Assembly: GCF_003390935.1 (NCBI RefSeq)
Contig: NZ_QNQZ01000005.1
Location: 349,118-413,117 of the forward strand
Source of the DNA: Lewinella sp. IMCC34191
GTDB taxonomy: Bacteria > Bacteroidota > Bacteroidia > Chitinophagales > Saprospiraceae
Length of the DNA: 64,000 nt
Reading direction: 5' to 3'
Shown here: positions 48,836-60,133 of the stretch, one piece after another
How positions within the stretch are numbered: position 1 is the first letter of the stretch
Layout of the letters: each line of letters begins with the position of its first letter
Notes under the pieces: model-generated
The model's database searches: none
What the model was told of the DNA's origin: nothing
What the model saw: the letters and a program-made list of their open reading frames with translations, nothing else
Position numbers and translations under genes: made by a program

Positions 48836-49399
48836 CTAGTGAGGCCCGTTAAATCCGGAACATCCCCACACCATATTGTATTTCACCCGGTGCGTCAGCC
48901 GGACGCTTTGCGCACGGGAGATATTAGATTCGGAGTTCTTCCTGATGCTGGGTTTCCAGCGCACCTTCCTGCGCTCCATATCCTGAAAGGCCCGGAGCAA
49001 ATCCAATCCCCGTTCGTGCCCAGGATCCCGTAGCAGCTTGGGATCTCGAATAAAGCCATCGTGCCCGACTACAAAACTCACTTCGGCGATACCTGCGGTC
49101 TTGTGGGTTTTACTGCCCAACGGATACTTAAGACGCGCCGCAAGCCATTCCTCAAGCGCAACCGGGTCACACGACGCCGATCCGGCAGCATCTGTAATAC
49201 AGCCCAGGAAATAGGGAGGCGAATAAGAAATATGGCAGTTGGATGGTGGGGTAATATCCTCCGTAGGCACCGCCGCAGCCTCGACGGTGGCCATTTCCGC
49301 TGCCTGAGTCGTGTCGTCCTGAAACATCACCATTACCTGAACCAGTAACCCGACGGCCCAGGGGATATACCAATATGTCCAGGTAGGATTAAGATGCAT
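48836..49399 (-). CDS. TonB C-terminal-like protein inside the repeat locus
   Basis: The 187-residue protein starts with a single membrane helix (WYIPWAVGLLVQVMVMF, about 10-26), then a variable linker and a C-terminal domain like that of TonB (EEWLAARLKYPLGSKTHKTAGIAEVSFVVG and a late VRWKPS). Such proteins transmit proton-motive force to outer-membrane receptors, but the proline-rich spacer usual for TonB is missing, so the role may differ. Four cysteines lie in or near the linker and end. Its stop codon TAG is supplied by the CTAGT at the end of the first array. The start at 49399 is preferred because it puts the helix at the N terminus. Confidence 0.75.
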   Translation of the reverse strand: MHLNPTWTYWYIPWAVGLLVQVMVMFQDDTTQAAEMATVEAAAVPTEDITPPSNCHISYSPPYFLGCITDAAGSASCDPVALEEWLAARLKYPLGSKTHKTAGIAEVSFVVGHDGFIRDPKLLRDPGHERGLDLLRAFQDMERRKVRWKPSIRKNSESNISRAQSVRLTHRVKYNMVWGCSGFNGPH

Positions 49400-49470
49400 A
49401 TTTAGGAAATGCAATGTCCATTGTTTTTGGTGGTTGATCGCTACGACCCGTAAACTGCTAGTGAGGCGCC

Positions 49471-49506
49471 TCCTGGTCCGCCTAGCGCCAGCTGGTCTGC
49501 TCAGGA
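49471..49506. repeat. Hairpin element before the second 232-bp array
   Basis: This diverged copy of the element at 48059-48094 reads TCCTGGTCCGCC at its start and CTCAGGA at its end. Its pairing is weaker than in the first copy. It lies directly after the second CTAGTGAGGC. Confidence 0.6.
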
Positions 49507-49550
49507 AGCGGGTAAAGAACATCTATACTCGTTGCATCACTCCCGCGACC

Positions 49551-50305
49551 AGCGACCCGTGGGCGGACGAACTTCGCTAACGCTCCGCTCGGTAGACCAC
49601 TAGTCAAACGGCCCTGGAAGGGACGTCTACCCACAAGCGATGCCTGCCCAAGCGCCAGCGCAGGGAGGGCATCGCGACCAAAATGCCGCCCGTGGGCTGA
49701 CAAACTGCGAATCACTACGTTCACCAAACCACCAACAGAATGCCCCCACCAACCAAAGTCAGCGGGGGCGTAGGATTTTCAAAGCGACCCGTGGGCGGAC
49801 GAACTTCGCTAACGCTCCGCTCGGTAGACCACTAGTCAAACGGCCCTGGAAGGGACGTTTACCTCCAAGCGATGCCTGCCCAAGCGCCAGCGCAGGGAGG
49901 GCATCGCGACCAAAATGCGTCCCGTGGGCTGACAAATTGCGAATCACTACGTTCACCAAACCAGCAACAAAACGCCCCCACCAACCGAAGTCAGCGGGGG
50001 CGTAGAATTTTCAAAGGGACCCGTGGGCGGACGAACTGCGCTAGCGCTCCGTTCGGCAGACCACTAGTCAAACGGCCCTGGAAGGGACGTCTACCCCCAA
50101 GCGATGCCTGCCCAAGCGCCAGCGCAGGGAGGGCATCGCGACCAAAATACCTCCCGTGGGCTGACAAACTGCGAATCACTACGTTCGCCGAATCACCAAC
50201 AAAACGCCCCCACCAACCAAAGTCAGCGGGGGCGTGGCGTAGGATTTTCAAAGCGATCCGTGGGCGGACGAACTCCGCTAACGCTCCGTTCGGCAGACCA
50301 CTAGT
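49551..50305 (+). repeat. Second array of three 232-bp units
   Basis: A partial unit end (49551-49599) is followed by full units beginning at 49600, 49832 and 50064, of 232, 232 and 237 bases. The last one carries a 5-base duplication (GGCGTGGCGTAGG). The array ends in CTAGT at 50301-50305, three bases before the hppA stop codon. The units are near-identical to those of the first array. Confidence 0.95.
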
Positions 50306-50307
50306 GA

Positions 50308-52521
50308 CTACAGCAGGGGGGCGATGACGAGGGCCACCACGCTCATCAGCTTGAGCAGGATGTTGAGCGAGGGGCCGGATGTATCCTTGAAGGGGTCACC
50401 GACGGTATCGCCAACAACCGCCGCCTTGTGCGGATCGGAGCCTTTGTGGTAGATTGTACCCTGAACGCTGGCGCCTTCCTCGAACATCTTCTTGGCGTTA
50501 TCCCAGGCGCCACCGGCGTTACTCTGGAAGATCGCCATCATGACGCCGGAGGAAGTCACCCCGGCCAGCAGACCACCGAGCATCTCGGCACCACCGGCAA
50601 ATCCGATGACCACGGGGGTAACGACGGCGATCAGGCCCGGCATTACCATCTCCCGGATGGAAGCCTGGGTGGAAATCTCCACGCAGCGCTGGTAGTCAGC
50701 CTTGCCGTCAGCGGCAAAGAATACTTCCTTATCCACGTCGGTCCATACGGCCTGGTCGGCCGTATCGTTGCGGCGCATCACCTCGAGGGCGGCCTTCAGC
50801 TCGGGGATTTCCCGGAACTGGCGGCGTACCTCCTGGATCATATCGTTGGCGGCCCGGCCTACGGCTTCCATGGAGAAAGCGCTGAAGAGGAAGGGCAGCA
50901 TGGCCCCCAGGAAGAGGCCGGCCATGACGTACGGATTGGCAATATCGATGCTCGTAATGCCCGCCGTCTGCATGAAGGCGGCAAACAGGGCCAGGGCGGT
51001 CAGCGCCGCGGATCCAATAGCGAACCCTTTCCCGATAGCCGCGGTGGTGTTACCCACGGCATCCAGTTTGTCGGTGCGCTCGCGAACGGCAGGTTCCAGA
51101 CCCGCCATTTCGGCGATACCGCCGGCGTTGTCGGAGATCGGACCGTAAGCGTCAACGGCCAGCTGGATGCCCGTATTCGAGAGCATGCCTACCGCCGCGA
51201 TGGCGATGCCGTAGAGTCCGGCGAAGTAGTAGGCACCGATGATGGCCGTAGACAGTACGATGATCGGGTAAGCGGTGGAGCGCATACCGACTGCCAGACC
51301 GGCGATGATATTGGTTGCGGAACCGGTCAGCGACTGGTCTACGATACCCTGCACGGGCTTCGTACCGGTACCGGTGTAGTATTCGGTGATGTAACCGATA
51401 CCCAGGCCGGCCACGAGTCCGAGGATAATGGCGATAAAGACCCCTAGCGAAGTGAAGGTCGTGGGTGCCTCAGCGGTCAGGGTGGTTACCGTCCACTCGG
51501 CCGGCAGGAGGAGGGTCACGGCAAAGTAGGTAAGCACCAGCATGATGGCCGCAGCGATGAGTTCGCCCGTGTTGAGGGCCTTCTGAGGATCTCCGCCCTC
51601 GCCTACCCGCACGAAGAAGGTTCCGATGATGGAGGCTACAATTCCGATACCAGCCACGACGAGTGGCAGTAATACCGCGTTGAGTCCGCCGATCTCGCTC
51701 TGGGCGAATTCCGGCAGCACGATGAAGGCAGCACCGATAACCATGGTACCGATAATGGAACCTACGTAGGATTCAAACAGGTCGGCCCCCATACCGGCTA
51801 CGTCGCCCACGTTATCACCGACGTTATCGGCGATGGTAGCGGGGTTCAGCGGGTGATCTTCCGGGATGCCGGCTTCTACTTTACCGACCAGGTCGGCACC
51901 AACATCCGCAGCCTTCGTATAGATACCCCCGCCCACACGTGCGAAAAGGGCGATCGAGGAAGCCCCGAAGCTGAAGCCGGTGAGTACGGTAATGACCCGA
52001 ACGATGGCAAACTGCGCCTCAGCGGATCCGGCGACCGTCCCATCCGGTACGAACATCCCCTGAAAGAGGAGAAAGAGTGAACCCAGACCAAGAAGTCCCA
52101 GGCCGACCACCCCCAGGCCCATAACGGAGCCCCCGGCGAAGGCGACACCCAGCGCCTTACCCAGGCTTTCGCGGGCGGCGTTGGTGGTGCGTACGTTTGC
52201 TTTGGTGGCGACGCGCATTCCAATGAATCCGGCCAGCGCCGAGCAAACCGCGCCCAGAATAAAGCTGATGCCGATCATGTAGCTACTCGTAGCCGCATCG
52301 GCGGTAAACATGAGCAGTGCGGCTACGACGACCACGAAAATGGCCAGTACCCGGTACTCGGCCCGCAGGAAGGCCATGGCACCGTCGGCAATGTTCTGCC
52401 CGATACGGACCATGCGCGGGTTACCGGGGTCTTGCTTTCCGACCCAATTATAGCGGATCGCCATGAAAATAAGGGCCAGAATACCCAGTGCGGGTACGGC
52501 CGTGAGTATAGTTGAAACCAT
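50308..52521 (-). CDS. hppA: Membrane-bound ion-pumping pyrophosphatase
   Basis: The 737-residue protein has about 16 membrane helices and pumps protons or sodium with energy from pyrophosphate. The catalytic loop [17 protein letters not shown] followed by [18 protein letters not shown] is intact, as is the C-terminal [13 protein letters not shown] and [11 protein letters not shown]. The motif GNTTAA has alanine where potassium-independent enzymes have lysine, so this one should need potassium. Whether it pumps Na+ or H+ cannot be settled by eye. I chose the ATG at 52521. Its last codons border the second repeat array. Confidence 0.95.
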   Translation of the reverse strand: MVSTILTAVPALGILALIFMAIRYNWVGKQDPGNPRMVRIGQNIADGAMAFLRAEYRVLAIFVVVVAALLMFTADAATSSYMIGISFILGAVCSALAGFIGMRVATKANVRTTNAARESLGKALGVAFAGGSVMGLGVVGLGLLGLGSLFLLFQGMFVPDGTVAGSAEAQFAIVRVITVLTGFSFGASSIALFARVGGGIYTKAADVGADLVGKVEAGIPEDHPLNPATIADNVGDNVGDVAGMGADLFESYVGSIIGTMVIGAAFIVLPEFAQSEIGGLNAVLLPLVVAGIGIVASIIGTFFVRVGEGGDPQKALNTGELIAAAIMLVLTYFAVTLLLPAEWTVTTLTAEAPTTFTSLGVFIAIILGLVAGLGIGYITEYYTGTGTKPVQGIVDQSLTGSATNIIAGLAVGMRSTAYPIIVLSTAIIGAYYFAGLYGIAIAAVGMLSNTGIQLAVDAYGPISDNAGGIAEMAGLEPAVRERTDKLDAVGNTTAAIGKGFAIGSAALTALALFAAFMQTAGITSIDIANPYVMAGLFLGAMLPFLFSAFSMEAVGRAANDMIQEVRRQFREIPELKAALEVMRRNDTADQAVWTDVDKEVFFAADGKADYQRCVEISTQASIREMVMPGLIAVVTPVVIGFAGGAEMLGGLLAGVTSSGVMMAIFQSNAGGAWDNAKKMFEEGASVQGTIYHKGSDPHKAAVVGDTVGDPFKDTSGPSLNILLKLMSVVALVIAPLL

Positions 52522-52668
52522 AAAAAAGAGAAGATTTACTTGTAGTTGAAGAGAGGAGGTTTCCGTCTTCGATGACAAGCGATCTAGATGGCCGCAGGGG
52601 CAGAATAAAAAGGGTGCGCCCTACGCTTCAAAAGTTCGATGATCGAAATTACCTGTCAAAAATAGCAA

Positions 52669-53829
52669 TTATTGCTTTATTAACTTTCGCACCGTGCGGC
52701 CCGAGCGTGATTTTAGCTCGAAAAAGTAGACCCCGGCGGTCAAATCGCCAAGTTCGCCTTCGAACCGCTGTCGACCCGGTACACCCCTTTGCGGGGCCCA
52801 CTGCCGAACCTGCCGTCCGCGGGAATCATACAGGGCCGGTTGTATTTCTCCCGCATCCATCAAATCGTAGCGGACCGTGAACTTCTCACTGACCGGATTG
52901 GGCTGAAGACTTACGTTCTGAAGGGCTTCATCCGCCTGGACAGAGGTGGGCGTGCGCTCCCCGCGGATATACAGGAAAGTAGTGGGCCGCTCATTCTCGT
53001 CGAACTCGATTTCGACGATGGGTTCCTTCACGCCCTGCGCCCAAAAGTAATAGGTGCCTTCTTCCGGTTGCAGTCCCAGGTACTGGCCGGAGGAGGCATC
53101 GAACGTCTTGATCAGGTCCGTAAAGTCTGCATATTCCGTGTCTCCTGCCTTCAGGTAAACGCGGGTTTCTAGTTGTTCCACCCGTTTTTCCCGGAGCACC
53201 TCGTACGCTTTTCCATTCAACAGCAGGGTACCGTAGGCATCAAAATCGTCGTTGCGCACGCTGGTGTTGACCACGCGCAGGGAATCGTACAATCCGAGTA
53301 CCGAGCCGGCCGTCCCCTGCCGGATCTCCGCCGGGAGGCTATCCACGTGTATGCGGAGTTCCCGCACGGAGGTGGAGGCAAAGCGATCGCCGTACGTCAC
53401 GTTGTTTCGCTTCACGGGGCGGGGCGGATTCAGCCGGGTAGCGAGCACCGTATCCCGCAAGAAAGGCAGCGTACCCACCAGGCCGACCATATTGTAGGAG
53501 CTATCCGTACGCTGGTAATACTCGTAAGCAAAGGCGGCCGAGGAAAGGCGCGCTTCGGCATCCAGGAAAAAGGTATCGTTGGTAACGGCTTCCAGCACTT
53601 CGGTGAATGCATACCGCACGTCCGGCGTGCCGAAGTCCCAGGTCAGGTTCTCGCCGGGTGGTTGAAAGCTGATACCGGCCTGGTAGGTATCCGTCGCTTG
53701 ATTGGTCAGGAGGCTGTCACCAACTTCCGGAAAGTAAGCCGAGGAGAGGGTGATCTGGGCGGAGCCGGGAGTCAAGCTACCGATTAACAGTAGCAGGGGG
53801 ATCCACCGATAGCGTAACGGTCGCTGCAT
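52669..53829 (-). CDS. Secreted protein with T9SS sorting domain
   Basis: The 386-residue protein has a signal peptide (about 1-24) and a C-terminal type A sorting domain of about 80 residues (LQPNPVSEKFTVRYDL, then GVYFFELKSRSGRTVRKLIKQ at the end), so it should cross the outer membrane by the type IX system. The central 280 residues look like a beta-rich domain with no family I recognise. It is divergent from the SAM-riboswitch transcript. Confidence 0.85.
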   Translation of the reverse strand: MQRPLRYRWIPLLLLIGSLTPGSAQITLSSAYFPEVGDSLLTNQATDTYQAGISFQPPGENLTWDFGTPDVRYAFTEVLEAVTNDTFFLDAEARLSSAAFAYEYYQRTDSSYNMVGLVGTLPFLRDTVLATRLNPPRPVKRNNVTYGDRFASTSVRELRIHVDSLPAEIRQGTAGSVLGLYDSLRVVNTSVRNDDFDAYGTLLLNGKAYEVLREKRVEQLETRVYLKAGDTEYADFTDLIKTFDASSGQYLGLQPEEGTYYFWAQGVKEPIVEIEFDENERPTTFLYIRGERTPTSVQADEALQNVSLQPNPVSEKFTVRYDLMDAGEIQPALYDSRGRQVRQWAPQRGVPGRQRFEGELGDLTAGVYFFELKSRSGRTVRKLIKQ

Positions 53830-53905
53830 TTCGTGTGGGGAGTCAGTAGGGTGAGCAAAATCCGATGGGCATCGGAAGTGGACCAAGGTACTTCATAAAA
53901 AGCAG

Positions 53906-53913
53906 TATATTTG
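53906..53913 (+). promoter_or_regulatory. Possible -7 box for the methionine operon
   Basis: TATATTTG is a perfect match to TAnnTTTG. Transcription would begin near 53920, about 35 bases before the riboswitch. No TTTG lies at the proper distance upstream. Confidence 0.5.
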
Positions 53914-53952
53914 TGCCCGGCAAATCACTGCCCCCACCGCAAGCGTGCGATG

Positions 53953-54068
53953 GGATTTATACCGAAGGGTGGAGAGATCAGGCTCTGTGAAACCCTGGCA
54001 ACCACTTTCCCGATGGCTCGGGAAAAAAGGTGCCAATGCCTGTCCCGCTTGCGGGAAACTATAAAATC
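53953..54068 (+). promoter_or_regulatory. SAM riboswitch (S-box, SAM-I type)
   Basis: The core reads GGTGGAGAGATCAGG, then GTGAAACCCTGGCAACC, which is the SAM-I aptamer signature. A P3 hairpin TTCCCGA-TGGC-TCGGGAA follows, then the conserved AAGGTGCCAAT-CCTG segment and a short CCCGC-TT-GCGGG hairpin. Outer strands GATTTATA and TATAAAATC can form P1. SAM binding should lower expression of downstream genes. There is no clear terminator before the ATG at 54077, so control may act on translation or on read-through. Confidence 0.88.
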
Positions 54069-54076
54069 ATACCGCC

Positions 54077-56779
<2,703 letters not shown>

Positions 56780-56792
56780 ATTTGAGGGGTTA

Positions 56793-56828
56793 TAGGGCCG
56801 GAGTTCCTTGCGTAGCGCTCCGGCCCTA
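56793..56828 (+). terminator. Hairpin after metY
   Basis: A perfect 11-bp stem (TAGGGCCGGAG with CTCCGGCCCTA) closes a 14-base loop. The tail ATCTCTTT is only weakly T-rich, so it may end transcription partly or only protect the mRNA end. It lies 16 bases before the DinB gene. Confidence 0.55.
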
Positions 56829-56843
56829 ATCTCTTTACCCTGA

Positions 56844-57314
56844 ATGTCCGTTATGAACGCCGATATCTACAAAGATCAGTACCGGGTACTTCACGGTAAG
56901 ATGCCCATGTTCGGGACCGGGGTAGAAGAAAGCCTGGAACCCATTCCCGAGGCTGATTTCCACCGCCCGGTGGGCCACCGGACCATTGCGCAGCTGATCG
57001 GACACATGGTTGTGTGGCGGCGTAATACGGCCCTGCGGCTGCAACGGCTGCCCCGCCCCCGGATCGAGCTGGGATCGCCGGAGGATTGGCCGGACTACGC
57101 CCACAAAACCAAAGCGGAGATGTTGGATGAGCTGGACGAAACGCGGCAACTGATGTTGGACGTGCTCGATGCTTTCGACTTCGATACGTTGGAAGACAAA
57201 CTGCAACCCGACTACTATTACCATTACCGCCACGCGATCGACGGCGCCATCCAGCACGATGTTTATCACCTCGGGCAGATTAACCTGATAGCTAGCATAT
57301 TACATAGCTCTTAA
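56844..57314 (+). CDS. DinB-family metal-binding protein
   Basis: The 156-residue protein is a DinB_2 four-helix bundle. The putative metal ligands are His in IGHMVVW and the two histidines in QHDVYHLGQIN. DinB relatives include thiol-dependent transferases and many of unknown function. Its place between metY and metX is unusual, and it may be in the same transcript. The start could be at 56844 or the ATG three codons on. Confidence 0.85.
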   Translation: MSVMNADIYKDQYRVLHGKMPMFGTGVEESLEPIPEADFHRPVGHRTIAQLIGHMVVWRRNTALRLQRLPRPRIELGSPEDWPDYAHKTKAEMLDELDETRQLMLDVLDAFDFDTLEDKLQPDYYYHYRHAIDGAIQHDVYHLGQINLIASILHSS

Positions 57315-57329
57315 CTATCCCAACGCGCT

Positions 57330-58427
57330 TTGACCCGCTACCTTTATATCAACCATCCTTTTGAACTGGAGTCCGGTAATACCTTACCCTCCCTCACCGC
57401 CGCGTACCACACCTTCGGGACGCTGAACGCTGCGCGGGATAATGTGATCTGGATCTGTCACGCCCTCACCGCCAACAGCCACTGTGAGGACTGGTGGCCA
57501 GGACTTATCGGTAAGGGATGCACCATCGATCCGGAACGGTATTACATCGTATGCGTCAATATGCTGGGCAGCAGCTACGGCAGCACCAGCCCCCAGTCGA
57601 TTGACGCTCGTACCGGAAAGCCGTACGGCCTGGATTTCCCCCTGCTGACCACCAAAGATAATGCCCGCTTTTTCTCCCTCGTCGCTGATTACCTGGGCAT
57701 CCGGGGCATCCGCCTGCTGATGGGCGGCAGCATGGGGGGGCAGCACGCGCTGGAGTGGGCCTGCACCGAGCCGGAACGCTTCGATCTGCTCTGCGTACTG
57801 GCTACGAATGCCCGCCATTCCGCCTGGGGGATTGCCTTCAATGAAAGCCAGCGCATGGCCCTGCGAGCGGATCCCACGCTCGGTGGCGAAGGACCGGAAG
57901 CAGGCAAGGCCGGACTGGAAGCCGCCCGCGCCGTCGCTATGCTCTCGTACCGTCACTACCGAACTTACGTGGGTACACAGACGGAGCCGGAGGAGAAGTA
58001 CGACGATTACCGCGCCAGCAGTTACCAGCGATACCAAGGTTATAAACTATGGAAACGCTTCGATCCGGTCTGTTATTATGCTCTCTCGCGGGGTATGGAT
58101 AGCCACGACGTAGGGCGGGGTCGGGGCGGGGTGGCCTCGGCGCTCCGACGCATCACCGCGCCCGCTCTGGTCATCAGTATCGACACGGATCTCTTGTTCC
58201 CCATCGAGGAGCAGGCCGTGCTGAGCCGCCACATTCCGAACAGTCGTTTGGAAGTGATGCATTCGGATTACGGTCACGATGGCTTCCTTACCGAAGCGGT
58301 GAAAATCGGGGAGTTTCTGGCGGATTTCCTGAACGAAGAATTACGCATCGACGCCACTACCAAGCGGGCCTTTACGGATGCGTTGACGGGGCGGAAGTTT
58401 GCGGTTCCGGGGTCGGAGGAGGTCTAA
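57330..58427 (+). CDS. metX: Homoserine O-acetyltransferase
   Basis: The 365-residue alpha/beta hydrolase-fold enzyme moves an acetyl group from acetyl-CoA to homoserine. Motifs are WICHALTANSH, VNMLGSSYGSTSP, the nucleophile Ser134 in MGGSMGGQHALEW, and a His in SDYGHDGFL near the end. No ATG is available: the frame starts with TTG at 57330 and reads TRYLYINHPFELESG, the family's normal start. It supplies the substrate of MetY, so the two form the methionine entry route. Confidence 0.95.
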   Translation: MTRYLYINHPFELESGNTLPSLTAAYHTFGTLNAARDNVIWICHALTANSHCEDWWPGLIGKGCTIDPERYYIVCVNMLGSSYGSTSPQSIDARTGKPYGLDFPLLTTKDNARFFSLVADYLGIRGIRLLMGGSMGGQHALEWACTEPERFDLLCVLATNARHSAWGIAFNESQRMALRADPTLGGEGPEAGKAGLEAARAVAMLSYRHYRTYVGTQTEPEEKYDDYRASSYQRYQGYKLWKRFDPVCYYALSRGMDSHDVGRGRGGVASALRRITAPALVISIDTDLLFPIEEQAVLSRHIPNSRLEVMHSDYGHDGFLTEAVKIGEFLADFLNEELRIDATTKRAFTDALTGRKFAVPGSEEV

Positions 58428-58435
58428 AAGAACAC

Positions 58436-59149
58436 CTATTTGGCGGTAGCCGTCTGCTGTTCCTCCTGTGGATGGGGCACGCAAATCGCCTGGAGCTCGG
58501 TGAGCGTACCGGAGAAGACATTCCGGTCTACGTTGCCGACAATACCGGGGATGCGCGCCTGATCGGTGTACTGCCAGAACTGGTAAGGACGGCCACAGAT
58601 CGTCACCGGATCGCGGCTATCGTAGCGGGCGAGCCAGAGGGGGTAGGCATCGAATTGTCCGGCTAGGTAGCGATTGTAAAAATTGAGCCCGGTGTAAAGG
58701 ATGGGTTTGACGCCGTAGTGGGCTTCCGCCAGCTGTAGCCATTGCCGAACGTGATCTACCAGTTCAGGGCTGGATAGCCGTCCGATGTATTCGACATCGA
58801 GTACCGGTGGCAAATCACCCGGCTCCAGTTTGACCAGGTCGATGTAATTGCTTAGCTGTTCTTCCACGCTGACGTGCGGGAGCAGGTAATGGTAGGCCCC
58901 GCGCCGCAGACCGGCCCGACCGGCACCCGTCCAGTTGGCCTGGAAAGCCACGTCCCGGTGCTCGCGGCCCTCGCTGGCCTTGATGAAGGTGAAATGTTGC
59001 CCTTCGCCGGCTACCTGATCCCAATCAACGACCCCCTGGTAACGGCTGACGTCCAGCCCCTTAACCGTAAACCGGTCGGCCACCTCGGTCCGGCCGCAGG
59101 CGGAGAGCAGCAAGAGCAGGAGACCGGATATGGGAAGGAGACGAAGCAA
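58436..59149 (-). CDS. GH25-family lysozyme, lipoprotein
   Basis: The protein is a glycoside hydrolase family 25 muramidase, which cleaves peptidoglycan: GLDVSRYQGVVDWDQV and LDVEY carry the catalytic acids, and the barrel ends with YQFWQYTD. A lipobox (LLLLLLSACG) predicts a membrane anchor. The only ATG in the frame is at 59296, inside the preceding gene and upstream of a promoter-like operator. I prefer the TTG at 59149, which starts a normal lipoprotein signal and gives 237 residues. It may serve wall turnover or attack on other bacteria. Confidence 0.85.
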   Translation of the reverse strand: MLRLLPISGLLLLLLSACGRTEVADRFTVKGLDVSRYQGVVDWDQVAGEGQHFTFIKASEGREHRDVAFQANWTGAGRAGLRRGAYHYLLPHVSVEEQLSNYIDLVKLEPGDLPPVLDVEYIGRLSSPELVDHVRQWLQLAEAHYGVKPILYTGLNFYNRYLAGQFDAYPLWLARYDSRDPVTICGRPYQFWQYTDQARIPGIVGNVDRNVFSGTLTELQAICVPHPQEEQQTATAK

Positions 59150-59175
59150 GTTAGGGCAGGCGGTTAGGTTCTTTG

Positions 59176-59206
59176 AGAGATTAAATCTTAGTCTAAGATA
59201 CGAAAA
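59176..59206 (-). promoter_or_regulatory. Promoter-like site with palindromic operator before the lysozyme
   Basis: The perfect palindrome ATCTTAG-T-CTAAGAT spans 59185-59199. On the minus strand TTTT (59206-59203), a 19-base spacer and TAATCTCT (59183-59176) form a weak promoter around it. The core CTTAGTCTAA is the same as in the siderophore-receptor promoter at 23273-23303. Confidence 0.55.
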
Positions 59207-59249
59207 CGAACGAACATTGGATTTTGCGTCCGCGTTCGCCGGCCTGTTC

Positions 59250-59828
59250 TTAACCCTCCGAGAGGATACCGCGGATGTTCCAGTTGACGGTTTCACCGGT
59301 GATATCCTGGAAGGTCGTCCACTCGCTCTCGGTGGAGAGGTAGAGCAAATTGCCGTTGGGGTTGAAGTTGTTACCTGCGTCGCAGCCTACGGAAAAGCCA
59401 CCTCCGGGTGGGAGCTCCACCTCGACCATCAGCCAGAGGCCTTCGCCGGTGATTTCAATGGGGTCGGGTAGGCGGTCGTCGATCCATTCGGTCAGGTTGA
59501 TGCGCTGCGTAAGCTCCCGCCGGTAGAGGGTATCGCCGGGGGTGCGATCGTCTGGACCTTCGCTCATGACCATGACGGTGGTCGCTTCCGGAATCTGGCT
59601 CAAATAGAAACGCAGCGATTCCAGCCGCCTGCCGGTATACCGCCCGGTCTGGGAGGGGGGAAAGTAGACCCCGAAGGTATTCGTGCCCGGGGGGAGGTTA
59701 GGAGCGCTGTCGTTCGGCCCATCGTAATTCAGCGTGGTGAGAACGGAGGGATCATCGTCTTCCGTGCAGCCGGACCAGAGCATCAACCCGAGGAGGGAGC
59801 AGAAAAGGAGGAGGGTTGAAGTCTTCAT
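59250..59828 (-). CDS. Hypothetical lipoprotein
   Basis: The 192-residue protein has a lipoprotein signal (MLWSGC, Cys21) and an acidic start (TEDDDPS). The body is beta-rich, with the phrases YFPPSQTGRYTGRRLESLRFYL and LWLMVEVELPPGGGFSVG, like a jelly-roll that might bind carbohydrate. I cannot place it in a family. It lies directly upstream of the lysozyme on the same strand. Confidence 0.75.
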   Translation of the reverse strand: MKTSTLLLFCSLLGLMLWSGCTEDDDPSVLTTLNYDGPNDSAPNLPPGTNTFGVYFPPSQTGRYTGRRLESLRFYLSQIPEATTVMVMSEGPDDRTPGDTLYRRELTQRINLTEWIDDRLPDPIEITGEGLWLMVEVELPPGGGFSVGCDAGNNFNPNGNLLYLSTESEWTTFQDITGETVNWNIRGILSEG

Positions 59829-59912
59829 AGGGCCGGAAATTTGAAAGCAAGTTCGGTAGTAAGACGTTGGAGTGGTAGATGCTGTTGCTTAAGGTTTTGC
59901 TAAAGTGGTAGG

Positions 59913-60096
59913 CATCGGATGTGTCAGGTCTGCCATTTTTGCAGCCATCGGATGTGTCAGGTGAGATTGAGGTTCATTATACACTTATTTTGATTATATA
60001 TTCTTTATTATTAACTAAATTGGTGATTAAATGTGCGGTTTACCGGTTGTAGACATCGGATGTATGCCAGGGCGACAGCCCTGACAAATCCGATGT
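59913..60096. repeat. CATCGGATGT repeats and hairpin
   Basis: CATCGGATGTGTCAGGT occurs exactly at 59913-59929 and 59946-59962. A third related copy at 60053 forms a hairpin: ACATCGGAT pairs with ATCCGATGT (60088-60096), and CAGGGC-GACA-GCCCTG lies inside. Between them is a very AT-rich stretch. The repeats fill the gap before the MATE gene and look like a short mobile or structural repeat. Confidence 0.75.
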
Positions 60097-60120
60097 TTCA
60101 GACCGTCGCCCGCCGCCGCG

Positions 60121-60128
60121 TACCTTCG
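60121..60128 (+). promoter_or_regulatory. Possible -7 box before the MATE gene
   Basis: TACCTTCG matches TAnnTTTG except at one base and ends five bases before the GTG start at 60134. Confidence 0.4.
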
Positions 60129-60133
60129 CCCCT

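Noticed and set aside
48308..50304. Frames of about 66 codons in every 232-bp unit
   Set aside because: They are open in all units, but changes between units alter amino acids freely, the unit length is not a multiple of three, and no start signal is seen. Structure rather than protein seems conserved.
48148..50305. CRISPR array
   Set aside because: Whole 232-bp units repeat with no unique spacers, and there are no cas genes.
50428..51447. Long plus-strand frame opposite hppA
   Set aside because: It is antisense to an intact, well-conserved gene.
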